Assembly (NCBI RefSeq): GCF_006337165.1
Contig: NZ_CP040896.1
Span: 2,604,001 to 2,668,000 of the forward strand
DNA length: 64,000 bases
Direction: 5' to 3'
Source: Hymenobacter jejuensis
GTDB taxonomy: Bacteria > Bacteroidota > Bacteroidia > Cytophagales > Hymenobacteraceae
In this document: positions 44,151-53,122 of the stretch, piece by piece
Numbering within the stretch: position 1 is the first letter of the stretch
How the letters are laid out: each line of letters opens with the position of its first letter
Made by a program: the position numbers and the translations under genes
The notes under the pieces: model-generated
Told to the model about the DNA's origin: nothing
The model's input: the letters and a program-made list of their open reading frames with translations, nothing else
The model's database searches: none

Positions 44151-44172
44151 TTTACTTGCACTTCAGCGTAAG

Positions 44173-44994
44173 CTAACGGTAGAAGAATAGCATGATGAGC
44201 GTCAGGAGGGCTAGCAGCACGGCCACCACGCACGCATCGACGCGCCGTTGGTTGGTGCTGGTCGGCAACACTCCGAGCGCCGCTGTCAGGGCCATGGCAA
44301 GCGGCAACGGCGCAAAAAGATTATAGATGCTGGGCGGGTGCAAGCGCGCCTGCGGCGCCGCAGAATCGGCGTCGGCCACGCTCGTGACAATGCCGAAAAC
44401 GGGCGTTCGGGCAACGGCAATATGCTGATCAACGGCCGGCCACCCGATGGTATCGTCGTAGATGCGAAAGGTAGCGTGCGGCGTTCGGATGGAATGCCAA
44501 ACCTGCGTAAAGTTGCGCCCTGCAAAGGAGTGAAATTCCCGGCTCTGCACCACTTCGTTGGGATAGCGTTGTACGGCCAGCCGGTCGAGCGCCATTAGGG
44601 CAAACCAAGTAAGCAACATTAGGCACACAAGCCGAGCCTTAGGTGCGTAATGGGCGTATTCGGCCGCGTAGGGAGCCGGTCGCGGGCCGGGCCGCGTAAT
44701 AATTGGGCGGGCTGCACGGCGGGTGCCGTAATGCCGGTCGCGGGGATGAGGGGGCTGAGCAACAGGCGCCGCCACCGGCGGATTGCGCCAGGCCCAAAGC
44801 TGGGCATCGTAGTATTGCCGCCGCGTCGGATCTATTAATACGTCATATGCTTGATTAATAGATAGATAGCGTGCGTGGGCGACAGGATCGGGGGTGCGGT
44901 CGGGGTGGGTGAGGAGCACCAAGCGGCGATATGCCCGCCGAATTTCGTCGGGGGTGGCCTGCTCGCTTACTTCCAGCGTCTGGTAATGCGTCAT
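44173..44994 (-). CDS. Membrane-anchored J-domain protein
   Basis: The 273-residue product begins with a J domain (residues 1-70) that has the HPD motif at 30-32 and the helix YLSINQAYDVL. A Pro/Arg-rich linker leads to a hydrophobic segment near 130, a soluble region, and two more hydrophobic segments at the end (LALAMALTAALGVL-like and VLLALLTLIMLFFY). It should stimulate a DnaK-type Hsp70 at the membrane. It lacks the DnaJ zinc finger and substrate domain. It overlaps the gene at 45000 in one short unit, only 5 bases apart. Confidence 0.87.
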   Translation of the reverse strand: MTHYQTLEVSEQATPDEIRRAYRRLVLLTHPDRTPDPVAHARYLSINQAYDVLIDPTRRQYYDAQLWAWRNPPVAAPVAQPPHPRDRHYGTRRAARPIITRPGPRPAPYAAEYAHYAPKARLVCLMLLTWFALMALDRLAVQRYPNEVVQSREFHSFAGRNFTQVWHSIRTPHATFRIYDDTIGWPAVDQHIAVARTPVFGIVTSVADADSAAPQARLHPPSIYNLFAPLPLAMALTAALGVLPTSTNQRRVDACVVAVLLALLTLIMLFFYR

Positions 44995-44999
44995 CCTAC

Positions 45000-45431
45000 T
45001 CAGATAGCTTCGGTGAGCATGCCGACTAGGCGGTCTGCCTGATCCTGGGCGCGGCGGGTTGCCAATTCCAGAATACGCCTATTAAGTTCGGCGCGCTGGC
45101 GGCGGTAAAAGGTAGTTTCGCCGCTCGTAAAGAGGCCGGTTATCAAGCCGATCACGGTGTAGCGCAGCTTTACGTTGCGCGTCAGCAACTCGTCCAGCCG
45201 CCGTTCCCGATCGGTGGGGCTGGCAGTGGCCAGCGGGATATGGTGGTCGCGTACAAAATCGGCTACGGCCATCAGCAGCAGTTCGTTTTGCATCTTCAGC
45301 ACGGGGCGCAGCGTGCGGTGCAGAAAATCACCAACGGTATCATTGGCAGGCCCAGGCAATTCGGCTAGCGAAGGGCGCAAAGCCAGCAAAGCGAGATCGT
45401 AGGCGGAAACGGTGGGAGTGGAAGGGGGCAT
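45000..45431 (-). CDS. Alpha-helical hypothetical protein, partner of J-domain gene
   Basis: The 143-residue product is predicted mostly helical by composition. It has heptad-like Leu/Ala spacing in LRPVLKMQNELLLMAVADF and ERRLDELLTRNVKLRY, a short hydrophobic stretch (VIGLITGLFTSG) and a basic C-terminus ending LATRRAQDQADRLVGML. No known domain is recognised. It lies 5 bases upstream of the J-domain gene on the same strand, so the two are probably co-transcribed and may act together. The start at 45431 is an ATG; the TTG at 45440 is rejected. Confidence 0.68.
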   Translation of the reverse strand: MPPSTPTVSAYDLALLALRPSLAELPGPANDTVGDFLHRTLRPVLKMQNELLLMAVADFVRDHHIPLATASPTDRERRLDELLTRNVKLRYTVIGLITGLFTSGETTFYRRQRAELNRRILELATRRAQDQADRLVGMLTEAI

Positions 45432-45466
45432 AGGGCACAAACAATACGTAAAAATGAATCAGTAAG

Positions 45467-45502
45467 AAAAAACCCGCTCAGCAGAAAGCCAAGCGGGTTT
45501 TG
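45467..45502 (-). terminator. Intrinsic terminator of M36 protease gene
   Basis: AAAACCCGCT and AGCGGGTTTT arms enclose a loop of about 14 bases, followed on the minus strand by a T run. It lies 26 bases after the protease stop. Confidence 0.75.
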
Positions 45503-45527
45503 TGAGCAACCAACAACGGAACAGGTA

Positions 45528-48170
45528 TTAGTGTTGAACGACCAGCTTCCGCGTCACGGTACCTTCGGAGGTCGTCAGGCGAACGATGTACACGCCCGCC
45601 GCCAGAGCCTGCGTGTTAACCCGGACGCCATCTTGGCTAGCCTTGGTCGCCGATGCGGTGGTAGAGCTTACGGTGCGGCCCATCGCCGTGAGTACGGTGA
45701 TCTGGACCGGGCTGGCGCTACGCGCAAACGAGCGGATCGTGAGCTCGTTGTTGGCGGGGTTAGGGTACAGCTCCAACGACGACTCGTCGAGGGCAGTTTT
45801 GGTCGCGAGGGCTGCGGGCTCCGCAAAGCCTGCTTTGTTGTCGTTGAGGTCGTCGCTGCTGCCTTGCACGGCATCGGAGCCCATGCCGCGGCGGGCAAAT
45901 ACGCGCCAGATCAGGGCTTGATTAGCCCCGCCGTAATCGGCTTGATCGGCCTTCAGAATAGCATCGCGCCCGTCCAGGAAACCGGGTTTGCACGGTTGCA
46001 GCTTCATGCCATCGATGACGAGCTGCATGGTTTTGTTGTTGCCGCCCGTGCCTTTGTACAGGTCGGCATCGTAGCCGTAGCGCCCGATCATAGCCCAGTT
46101 CAGATCCCACAGCACGCTGGCCCATACTTCGCCGACGTCGTGCGTTTCGGTATAAACCGGACCGACTTCTGCATAGGTGTGGTTGTTGATGCTGAAATCG
46201 GTGCTGTAGAGCTTGTTACGAATGCCCGTACCCGTAGTGGGCGCCGCCAGCACGTAGTTGCCCACGGCGCGGCCCGTTTCGCCTTTGTCGGTGGGGCGGG
46301 TCGTCATCCAGAGGCCTACAAAATCGCTCCAGCCTTCGCCCATCTGCTCTTTGTTGTTGAGGCAACTGGAGTTGGCAGGGCCGCCGGTCAGGCGAATGGA
46401 GATGCCATGGGTGTACTCATGGGCCATGATGCCGTTGTCGAGGTCGCCGTCGCGGGCCGCCGCTTGCGACCGAAACAATACCGAGCCTTTGACAGGCGTG
46501 CCCGCCGTAAGCTGATTCTTAATCTTCTGACCATCAGCCTGATAGATCATCATTGAGGGGATCTTAATACCAGCCGTATCGGTGCGGGCACCGGTGACAT
46601 AGTAGAGCACGTCGGGCTCGTTGCAGACGATGATGACCGCCGTAGCGCCGGCTGCCTGTGCGTTCTTTACCTGATCAGTGTACTTGCACGAAGATGTGCG
46701 ATCGACTACCGCAATGTTGCCCGTGATTTCAGCCACGTTGGTGAACGTCGCGCAGCCGCTATTGGGGGTGTTAGTACCGTCGTTGGCCAGCACCAGATTT
46801 CCGGCGATGGGCGTTGTGGTGGGAAAGGATTTACCAAATTCTGCCTGCACCCCCACGTACGACCCGGCAATCGTGCTGGGCTGCGTGACCGTGAGATCAG
46901 CAATAGCCGGCCGCGGCCAGATGTACATCTGCATCACGGGGTTGTAGTTGTCGGGCGGGGCCGAGAAGTTGGCGTTACGCACGCCGCCACCGTCCTGCGC
47001 TTCGGCCTGCACGTCGTCGTCGGCCAAGCCTTTGTCGGTGTAGTTCTTAAACTGGAAGTTGCCGCTTACTTCATCAAACCCGTACTGAAAACTAACATCG
47101 TGCATGATGTTGTTGATATAGAACAGGTTGGTGATGTTGGCATCTTGGTTTATCAGCGGCGACTTGGTGTTGTCGAGCGCAAAATTGAAATTCAGAGATG
47201 CGCCGCCATCAGGCGAGTATCCTGCCTTGTTCTGCCCCGCACGGTCTTCGTAGGCATACACGTTGTTGCCGCGCGTGATGGTGTATTTCGGGCCTGAGCC
47301 GCCGTCGATGTCGTGCCAGCCAAAAGGCGAAGCCGCAGCATTAGCTGGGCTGGTCAGGACGCTACGGGCACCGTAAGTGGGGCTCTCCACCGGAATGGGA
47401 TACACATTGTACGTCGCGGTGGCCGCGGGTTTGGCCGGCGTATCGTCGCCCGATGCCGCTGGAGCGCCTTGTAGCCACGGGGTGCCGTTGTAGGCCGCTT
47501 TCAAGGAAAGCGTAGGAGCTTTTTCTTGGGTAGTCCAGTCGTTTTTGTTCAGAACGGCGCCTGTGCCCGCATCGACCTGCATATTCCAGTAATGGTCGCC
47601 GCCGGGCGGCATAAAGGCCACGTCCCAAGCCAGCTTCACCTGTCCATTGGGCTGCAGAATGTATACCTGCTTGGTCGGAATCTCACGCGCCGAAATCGTG
47701 GGGTCGCTCAGCACCGGGCCGCGGTTGGCTGTGGCAGGCTGGGCCTGCCGTAGTGCGCTAGGAGCCAAGCCCACAGAACGGGCCGCTGAAGCGGTAGCAT
47801 CTTGGGCCGTAAGGGCAGCTGACGTGCTCCGAACGGCTTGAGCGAGGTTAGGCTGAAACTTGCCGCCCTGGCTGAGCAGGTTGCCGTTGCGGTCGAAGTT
47901 CAGGTTCATCTCGGTCCCGATTACCTCCAGGCCCTGGTAGCGTTGGCGCAGGTACACGTGCGACACACCGTTGTGCGCATCGGTGTAGGAGTCGGTCACG
48001 AACGGGTCGCGCACGTCGGCTTCGGTTAGGCCCAAAGCAGCCCGCTTCGATTCGAGGTAGCGTATCGCCCGCTGAACCGAGGCATCCTGGGCCTGTGTGG
48101 CCAGCGGCCAAGAAAGGAGCATGGCCAACGCCAACGCCCGGTACCGGGCAGTGGTAAAATTTAGGGGCAT
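45528..48170 (-). CDS. Secreted M36 (fungalysin-like) metalloprotease with PA domain and T9SS tail
   Basis: The product has 880 residues with a signal peptide ending in ATQAQD. An FTP-type propeptide region comes first (VSHVYLRQRYQGLEVIGTE near 65). The catalytic zinc motif is HEYTHG near residue 580, inserted after a protease-associated (PA) domain (about 425-555: TFTNVAEITGNIAVVDR and GATAVIIV). The C-terminal 85 residues are a type IX secretion sorting domain (LYPNPANNELTIRSF, then GVYIVRLTT and TRKLVVQH). It should be exported and anchored on the cell surface. The start at 48170 is chosen for the signal. Confidence 0.95.
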   Translation of the reverse strand: MPLNFTTARYRALALAMLLSWPLATQAQDASVQRAIRYLESKRAALGLTEADVRDPFVTDSYTDAHNGVSHVYLRQRYQGLEVIGTEMNLNFDRNGNLLSQGGKFQPNLAQAVRSTSAALTAQDATASAARSVGLAPSALRQAQPATANRGPVLSDPTISAREIPTKQVYILQPNGQVKLAWDVAFMPPGGDHYWNMQVDAGTGAVLNKNDWTTQEKAPTLSLKAAYNGTPWLQGAPAASGDDTPAKPAATATYNVYPIPVESPTYGARSVLTSPANAAASPFGWHDIDGGSGPKYTITRGNNVYAYEDRAGQNKAGYSPDGGASLNFNFALDNTKSPLINQDANITNLFYINNIMHDVSFQYGFDEVSGNFQFKNYTDKGLADDDVQAEAQDGGGVRNANFSAPPDNYNPVMQMYIWPRPAIADLTVTQPSTIAGSYVGVQAEFGKSFPTTTPIAGNLVLANDGTNTPNSGCATFTNVAEITGNIAVVDRTSSCKYTDQVKNAQAAGATAVIIVCNEPDVLYYVTGARTDTAGIKIPSMMIYQADGQKIKNQLTAGTPVKGSVLFRSQAAARDGDLDNGIMAHEYTHGISIRLTGGPANSSCLNNKEQMGEGWSDFVGLWMTTRPTDKGETGRAVGNYVLAAPTTGTGIRNKLYSTDFSINNHTYAEVGPVYTETHDVGEVWASVLWDLNWAMIGRYGYDADLYKGTGGNNKTMQLVIDGMKLQPCKPGFLDGRDAILKADQADYGGANQALIWRVFARRGMGSDAVQGSSDDLNDNKAGFAEPAALATKTALDESSLELYPNPANNELTIRSFARSASPVQITVLTAMGRTVSSTTASATKASQDGVRVNTQALAAGVYIVRLTTSEGTVTRKLVVQH

Positions 48171-48225
48171 AAAAGTGAGGAAGATGGGTGTAAGAGTGGC
48201 CACCAAACAACGAGGACTCTATTTC

Positions 48226-48233
48226 CAAATCTA
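48226..48233 (-). promoter_or_regulatory. Bacteroidota -7 element of M36 protease
   Basis: The minus strand reads TAGATTTG, a TAnnTTTG match about 55 bases before the ATG. Confidence 0.4.
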
Positions 48234-48332
48234 CTAACAAAACCGATAAATTCGGCGGGCAATCGGCTAAAAGCAGAAGCTAATCGACAAAGCCTGCCAG
48301 TGCCCCGACTAGACGGGTGCCGCTCCCTTGCC

Positions 48333-48872
48333 TCAGGACTTTGCGAAGCCCATTTTTACCAGAAAGTCCCACAGCACAACCCCAGCTGCCACCGACACAT
48401 TCAGCGAGTGCTTGGTGCCAAATTGCGGGATTTCGACAGCCGCGTCGCACAGGGCCAGCACGTCGTCTTCGACCCCAAAAACCTCATTGCCCATGACCAA
48501 GGCATAAGGACGCCCAATTTCAGGAGTGAACTTAGTAAGTGTTTGACTATCAATAGTTTGCTCAACGGCTACTATGGCGTAGCCTGCGGCTTTAAGCTGC
48601 CGAATAGCGTCAACAGTAGTAGCCGCGTACTCCCACGCTACCGACTCGGTGCTGCCCAGCGCGGTCTTGGTGATTTCGCGTTGCGGCGGCCGGCCGGTAA
48701 TTCCGCACAGCCAGATTTTCTCGACGGCAAAAGCGTCGGCGGTGCGGAAGGCGGCGCCCACATTATGCAAGCTCCGCACGTTGTCCAGAACGAGGGTTAG
48801 GGGGAATTTTTGCGTACTTTTGAAGTCTGCCACTGAGAGCCGGTTCAGCTCTTCCATCGTTCGTTTGCGCAT
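48333..48872 (-). CDS. SpoU/TrmH-family RNA 2'-O-methyltransferase
   Basis: The 179-residue SPOUT enzyme has the SpoU signatures: LDNVRSLHNVGAAFRTAD near residue 30, LVMGNEVFGVED near 125 and IPQFGTKHSLNVSVAAGVVLW near 148, which form the trefoil-knot SAM site. It methylates a ribose in tRNA or rRNA, and the exact target is not clear. The start at 48872 (MRKRTMEELNRLS) follows a perfect -7 element; the frame opens to 48968. It carries an internal copy of the dispersed palindrome at 48536-48562. It is divergent from mutS. Confidence 0.92.
   Translation of the reverse strand: MRKRTMEELNRLSVADFKSTQKFPLTLVLDNVRSLHNVGAAFRTADAFAVEKIWLCGITGRPPQREITKTALGSTESVAWEYAATTVDAIRQLKAAGYAIVAVEQTIDSQTLTKFTPEIGRPYALVMGNEVFGVEDDVLALCDAAVEIPQFGTKHSLNVSVAAGVVLWDFLVKMGFAKS
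48536..48562. repeat. Dispersed AT-rich palindrome copy inside coding sequence
   Basis: TAAGTGTTTGACTATCAATA continues GTTTGCT. It lies in the SpoU methylase gene and brings ATT, GAT, AGT and CTT codons into a GC-rich frame. Confidence 0.5.
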
Positions 48873-48894
48873 CGTGGGGAGGGGTTGTTTTGCG

Positions 48895-48902
48895 CAAAGG
48901 TA
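48895..48902 (-). promoter_or_regulatory. Bacteroidota -7 element of SpoU methylase
   Basis: The minus strand reads TACCTTTG 23 bases before the ATG at 48872, which also supports that start. Confidence 0.5.
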
Positions 48903-49018
48903 GGAACGCGCTCCGGCGCGTTCGCTGTTTCGCCTGAACGCCGCAAAACCGTCTGCTCGGCTTGGCACTCACCGTTCAACGATTGAATGCGCTCCGGGGC
49001 ATTCCTACAGCTTGCACT

Positions 49019-51778
49019 TTGTCTAACAAACCTAAGTTCGTCATCAAGTCGGTCGGTCCCGACCACATCACGCCCGCGCCCGTAGCCGATACGCCGCTGA
49101 TGAAGCAGTATTATCAGCTCAAGCAGCAGCATCCGGGCGCGTTGCTCCTGTTTCGGGTCGGTGATTTTTACGAAACCTTCGGCGAAGATGCCGTCACCAG
49201 CTCGCGCATCCTCGACATCACGCTCACCAAGCGCGGCGCCGGCACCTCGTCGGAAGTGGCGCTGGCGGGTTTTCCGCACCACTCCCTTGACACGTATTTG
49301 CCGAAGCTCGTGCGGGCCGGGCAGCGCGTAGCCATCTGCGACCAGCTCGAAGATCCGAAGCAAGCCAAAGGGTTGGTGAAACGTGGTGTTACAGAGCTAG
49401 TTACGCCCGGAGTGTCATTCAACGACAACGTGCTCGAGCGCAAGAGCAACAACTACCTCGCGGCCGTCCATTTCGGCAAGCAGGAAGCCGGCATTGCCTT
49501 CCTCGACATCAGCACCGGCGAATTTTTGGTGGCCCAAGGTGACCTTGCGTACCTGGGTAAGCTGCTCCAGAATTTCTCGCCCGCTGAGGTGCTGTTCTGC
49601 AAAAAAAGCCGGCACGAGTTTGAGCAGCATTTTGGCCCTGATTTCTGCCATTATGCCCTCGACGAGTGGGTTTTCGGCTTCGACTACGCCCACGATTCGC
49701 TCACGCGCCATTTCAAAACCACCTCGCTCAAAGGCTACGGCATCGACACGCTACGGGAAGGCATCACGGCGGCCGGCTGCATCCTGCATTACCTTGCCGA
49801 AACCAAGCATACCGACATTGGCCACATCGCCAACATCGCCCGCTTGGAAGAGGACAAATACGTGTGGCTCGACCGCTTTACGGTGCGCAACTTGGAGTTG
49901 GTGCATCCGCAGCACATGGGCGGCGTGCCGCTCATCGACATCCTCGATCAAACGGTAACGCCGATGGGCGCGCGCCTGCTGCGCAAATGGGTGGTGCTCC
50001 CGCTGAAGGAAGTCGGGCAAATACAGCGCCGCCTGGATACGGTAGACGCGCTTTTGCAGAACCCCGAGCTGCTGGGTGAGCTAAATCAACATCTTAAGCA
50101 AATATTTGATTTAGAACGACTTATATCGAAAGTGGCCGTGCGGCGCATCAACCCGCGGGAGCTGATTCAGCTTAGCCGCGCGCTGGATGCCATCGGCCCG
50201 ATTCGGGAGTCGCTGGCTGGTTCGGGCATTCGGGCTTTGCAGAAATTGGCCGATCAGTTGAACCCGTGCGTGACGCTCCGGGAAGAGATCAAAACCAAAA
50301 TCCGGCCCGACGCGCCCGTGCTCACCAACCAAGGCAATGTGCTCAACGACGGCGTGGATGCCGAGCTGGACGAGCTGCGCAAAATTGCGTTTTCGGGCAA
50401 AGATTACTTGCTGAAACTCCAGCAGGAAGAAAGCCGCAAAACCGGCATCTCGTCGCTGAAAGTGGCTTATAATAAGGTGTTTGGCTACTACCTCGAAGTC
50501 ACCAACGCCCACAAGGACAAGGTGCCCACCACCTGGATTCGAAAGCAAACTTTGGTGAATGCCGAGCGCTATATTACCGAGGAGCTGAAAACCTACGAAG
50601 AAAAGATCCTGCATGCCGAGGATCGGCTGTTTGTGATCGAGCAACAGCTTTATAATGAGCTGGTTCTGTCGGCCATGGATTACGTGCCGCAGATTCAGCA
50701 GAATGCCCGCGCCGTAGCCATTCTCGACTGCCTGGCCTCGTTTGCCACCACGGCGCGCCAGCACCGCTACGTCAAGCCCATCGTGAACGACACCACCGAG
50801 TTGGACATTCGCCAAGGCCGTCACCCGGTGATTGAGCGGCAACTGCCGCCCGGCGAGTTTTACATTCCCAACGACATTCGGCTCGATCAGGAAGAGCAGC
50901 AAATCGTGGTAATTACGGGGCCAAACATGGCCGGCAAATCGGCTCTGTTGCGCCAAACGGCCCTGATTGTGCTGTTGGCTCAGATCGGCTCGTTCGTGCC
51001 CGCTGACGCAGCCACCATCGGCGTCATCGACAAAATCTTCACCCGCGTAGGCGCTTCCGACAACCTGTCGAAGGGCGAAAGCACGTTCATGGTGGAAATG
51101 ACCGAAACCGCTAGTATTCTTAACAACCTATCGGACAGAAGTTTAGTGCTGATGGACGAAATCGGGCGTGGCACCAGCACCTACGACGGCATCAGCATTG
51201 CGTGGGCCATCGTGGAGCACTTGCACAACAATCCCAAAGCCAAGGCCAAAACGCTGTTTGCCACCCATTACCACGAACTCAACCAACTGGCCGATGACTG
51301 CCCGCGGGTGCGCAACTACAACGTGGCCGTGAAGGAAGCCGACGGGCGCATCCTGTTCATGCGCAAGCTGGTGGAAGGCGGTTCGGAGCACAGCTTTGGC
51401 ATTCATGTGGCCCGTATGGCCGGCATGCCCACCGCTGTAGTGCTGCGCGCCAACGAAATCATGCATCACCTCGAGCAGGAGCGAACCAGCGCCGGCGCCG
51501 AAGACAACACCCTTCTCGACGAAGTGCTGGCTGGGCTTGAAGTAAACACTCCGGATAACGCAACGCCAATCGGAGGCGAAACCGCCCAGCGCGGCCCAGC
51601 AGCCCGGCCGGTAGCCGTAGCTTCGGCGCCACGTCCGAGCCTGCAACTCAGCATGTTCGAGCCTTCCGACCCGGCCTTGGAGCGCATTCGGGAGCTGCTG
51701 CAAGCCTTGGATGTGAACACGCTTACGCCCATCGAGGCCCTGCTCAAGCTCAACGAATTAAAGCTCGTATTGAAATAA
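49019..51778 (+). CDS. mutS: DNA mismatch repair protein MutS
   Basis: MutS recognises mismatches and starts repair. The full-length product carries the mismatch-contact motif GDFYETF (Phe-X-Glu), the lever and clamp domains, Walker A GPNMAGKS near residue 634, Walker [15 protein letters not shown] near 710, and the signature THYHEL. No ATG lies upstream of the conserved TPLMKQYY segment. I use TTG at 49019; another TTG at 48962 is in frame, and the internal ATG at 49100 would remove residues before the conserved start. An AT-rich insert-like stretch at about 50090-50130 resembles the dispersed palindrome. No mutL is adjacent. Confidence 0.95.
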   Translation: MSNKPKFVIKSVGPDHITPAPVADTPLMKQYYQLKQQHPGALLLFRVGDFYETFGEDAVTSSRILDITLTKRGAGTSSEVALAGFPHHSLDTYLPKLVRAGQRVAICDQLEDPKQAKGLVKRGVTELVTPGVSFNDNVLERKSNNYLAAVHFGKQEAGIAFLDISTGEFLVAQGDLAYLGKLLQNFSPAEVLFCKKSRHEFEQHFGPDFCHYALDEWVFGFDYAHDSLTRHFKTTSLKGYGIDTLREGITAAGCILHYLAETKHTDIGHIANIARLEEDKYVWLDRFTVRNLELVHPQHMGGVPLIDILDQTVTPMGARLLRKWVVLPLKEVGQIQRRLDTVDALLQNPELLGELNQHLKQIFDLERLISKVAVRRINPRELIQLSRALDAIGPIRESLAGSGIRALQKLADQLNPCVTLREEIKTKIRPDAPVLTNQGNVLNDGVDAELDELRKIAFSGKDYLLKLQQEESRKTGISSLKVAYNKVFGYYLEVTNAHKDKVPTTWIRKQTLVNAERYITEELKTYEEKILHAEDRLFVIEQQLYNELVLSAMDYVPQIQQNARAVAILDCLASFATTARQHRYVKPIVNDTTELDIRQGRHPVIERQLPPGEFYIPNDIRLDQEEQQIVVITGPNMAGKSALLRQTALIVLLAQIGSFVPADAATIGVIDKIFTRVGASDNLSKGESTFMVEMTETASILNNLSDRSLVLMDEIGRGTSTYDGISIAWAIVEHLHNNPKAKAKTLFATHYHELNQLADDCPRVRNYNVAVKEADGRILFMRKLVEGGSEHSFGIHVARMAGMPTAVVLRANEIMHHLEQERTSAGAEDNTLLDEVLAGLEVNTPDNATPIGGETAQRGPAARPVAVASAPRPSLQLSMFEPSDPALERIRELLQALDVNTLTPIEALLKLNELKLVLK

Positions 51779-51856
51779 GATTGAAGAAAAAGCCCCTGAG
51801 AATGAGCTAGAACCATTTTTTTTCGGGCAAATCAGGAAGAAAAATTGCGCTAGGAC

Positions 51857-51886
51857 TTGACACAATAAAAATCAGTTGTACCTTTG
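51857..51886 (+). promoter_or_regulatory. Bacteroidota promoter of the tRNA genes
   Basis: TTG at 51857-51859 and TACCTTTG at 51879-51886, with 19 bases between, match the Bacteroidota consensus exactly. tRNA-Gly begins 30 bases after. Confidence 0.75.
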
Positions 51887-51916
51887 TCGCACCATTCGCC
51901 ACTTGGTGAACGACAT

Positions 51917-51992
51917 GCGAGAGTAGCTCAGTTGGTAGAGCGCGACCTTGCCAAGGTCGAGGTCGCGGGTTCGAACCCCGTCTCCCGCTCCA
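51917..51992 (+). tRNA. tRNA-Gly (GCC)
   Basis: The full cloverleaf is present: D arm GCTC/GAGC, anticodon stem CGACC/GGTCG with loop TTGCCAA, T arm with TTCGAAC, and an encoded CCA end (51990-51992). The anticodon GCC reads GGC and GGT glycine codons. The acceptor stem has one mismatch: A4 opposite C69, where G is expected. A terminator hairpin follows. Confidence 0.95.
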
Positions 51993-52002
51993 ATAAAAAA
52001 CT

Positions 52003-52035
52003 AAAAAGACGTTGCCAACCCGCAACGTCTTTTTA
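52003..52035 (+). terminator. Terminator-like hairpin between the tRNA genes
   Basis: AAAAAGACGTTGC and GCAACGTCTTTTT pair perfectly around a 6-base loop. It may partly attenuate read-through to tRNA-Leu. Confidence 0.8.
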
Positions 52036-52059
52036 GTTTTGTAGCGAGTCTACATTTAA

Positions 52060-52142
52060 GCCGGAGTGGTGGAACTGGTAGACACGAGGGACTTAAAATC
52101 CCTTGCCGAATAGGCGTACGGGTTCGATTCCCGTCTCTGGTA
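52060..52142 (+). tRNA. tRNA-Leu (TAA)
   Basis: A class II tRNA with a long variable arm. The anticodon arm GGGAC/ATCCC carries the loop CTTAAAA with anticodon TAA, for UUA and UUG leucine codons. The T arm has TTCGATTC. The acceptor GCCGGAG pairs with CTCTGGT through two G-T pairs. CCA is not encoded. It ends at another terminator hairpin. Confidence 0.92.
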
Positions 52143-52144
52143 CG

Positions 52145-52184
52145 AAAAGCCCCTTTACACAAGCTGTGAAGGGGCTTTTGGCGT
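52145..52184 (+). terminator. Intrinsic terminator after tRNA-Leu
   Basis: AAAAGCCCCTT and AAGGGGCTTTT pair around a 13-base loop with a following T-rich region. Confidence 0.85.
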
Positions 52185-52218
52185 TTTAAGGGCTTTAGGG
52201 CGGTCGAGGGTGAATTAT

Positions 52219-52250
52219 GTAAATATCGAATAACCAAATGATTATATGTA
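52219..52250. repeat. Degenerate dispersed palindrome
   Basis: TAAATATCGAATAACCAAATGATTATATGT resembles the dispersed motif with its core diverged. Confidence 0.3.
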
Positions 52251-52479
52251 TTTTGTGTATTGGCAAGCTTGAAAATAAAATAGGATGTAACCATTATGAT
52301 TTTTGCACGTAACCGGATGCGGACTTGTTGGAATATAAAAATTTTTCAATTAAATAGGCTTATACTTGTATAAACAGCAGGTTTTGGAGCCTATTTTGCT
52401 TGGATGACCCCACGGTAAGTTCGTGCAATTGTACAACAGCCTCTTTCCTCTAGTTTTCCACCTTCAGCATATAGTCACC

Positions 52480-52959
52480 TTGAAAACCTTCTCTACTTCT
52501 GCCCTAGTTCTCGCCACCGCTTGTTTATTGGTTGGTTGCAAGAAAGAATCTGTGACCACGAAAGGTGACGTCAAAACGCAACTGCTGACTGCCAAGAACT
52601 GGCGGGTTAGCTCCGACGTGGTTGAAACGACGCGCAATGGTGTGGCCGACGCGCCGTACGACAAGTATGCAAACTTGGCTCCCTGTGGAAAAGACGATTT
52701 TATCCGCTTCCGCGATGACATGAGCATGCTGGTGGACGAAGGCCCCACCAAATGCGCGCCCAACGACCCCCAAACGCAGGGTGGCAAGTGGAGTTGGAAC
52801 AGTGGCCAGACTGAAATTACGATGACAGACCCCACGTTTGCGGGGCGCGACAAATACAGCGGCCCCGTTGACCTAACAACGGACACGATCACGATTGTGC
52901 TTACTGATACCAAGGGCACGACTGTTACCAAAGAAACCATCGTGTACAAAGGTTTCTAG
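52480..52959 (+). CDS. Lipocalin-like lipoprotein
   Basis: The 159-residue product starts with a lipoprotein signal (LKTFSTSALV to LLVGC, Cys20). The mature part has a lipocalin-like pattern: LLTAKNWRVSSD, FIRFRDDMSM, a Cys pair (LAPCGKDD, PTKCAPND), and GKWSWNSGQTEITMTD, ending in YKGF. The TTG at 52480 is chosen because the signal begins there; the GTG at 52423 would add a long tail with no function. It is probably anchored in the outer membrane or periplasm. The ligand is unknown. Confidence 0.7.
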   Translation: MKTFSTSALVLATACLLVGCKKESVTTKGDVKTQLLTAKNWRVSSDVVETTRNGVADAPYDKYANLAPCGKDDFIRFRDDMSMLVDEGPTKCAPNDPQTQGGKWSWNSGQTEITMTDPTFAGRDKYSGPVDLTTDTITIVLTDTKGTTVTKETIVYKGF

Positions 52960-53007
52960 AAACATGCCACGCGCTAGGCCGCAGAAATAGTGCAGGTCTT
53001 CACAAGT

Positions 53008-53053
53008 TCAGGGGCGCCAAAGCAGGATAAAATCTCTGTTTTGGTGCCCCTGA
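53008..53053 (+). terminator. Hairpin after the lipocalin-like gene
   Basis: TCAGGGGCGCCAAAGCAG and CTGTTTTGGTGCCCCTGA pair with few mismatches around a 10-base loop, but a T run is lacking. Confidence 0.5.
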
Positions 53054-53122
53054 GTGCGTATCGAAGGCATGTTGTTCCGTACTCTTAATGAGGGTCAGGC
53101 TATTACAGCTATGCTGTTGCCC

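Noticed and set aside
51807..52025. Open frame on the minus strand over tRNA-Gly
   Set aside because: It lies antisense to the tRNA. The translated segment only reflects the tRNA sequence.
52001..52294. Open frame on the minus strand over tRNA-Leu and its flanks
   Set aside because: It is antisense to a clear tRNA gene and its terminator, and has no family features.
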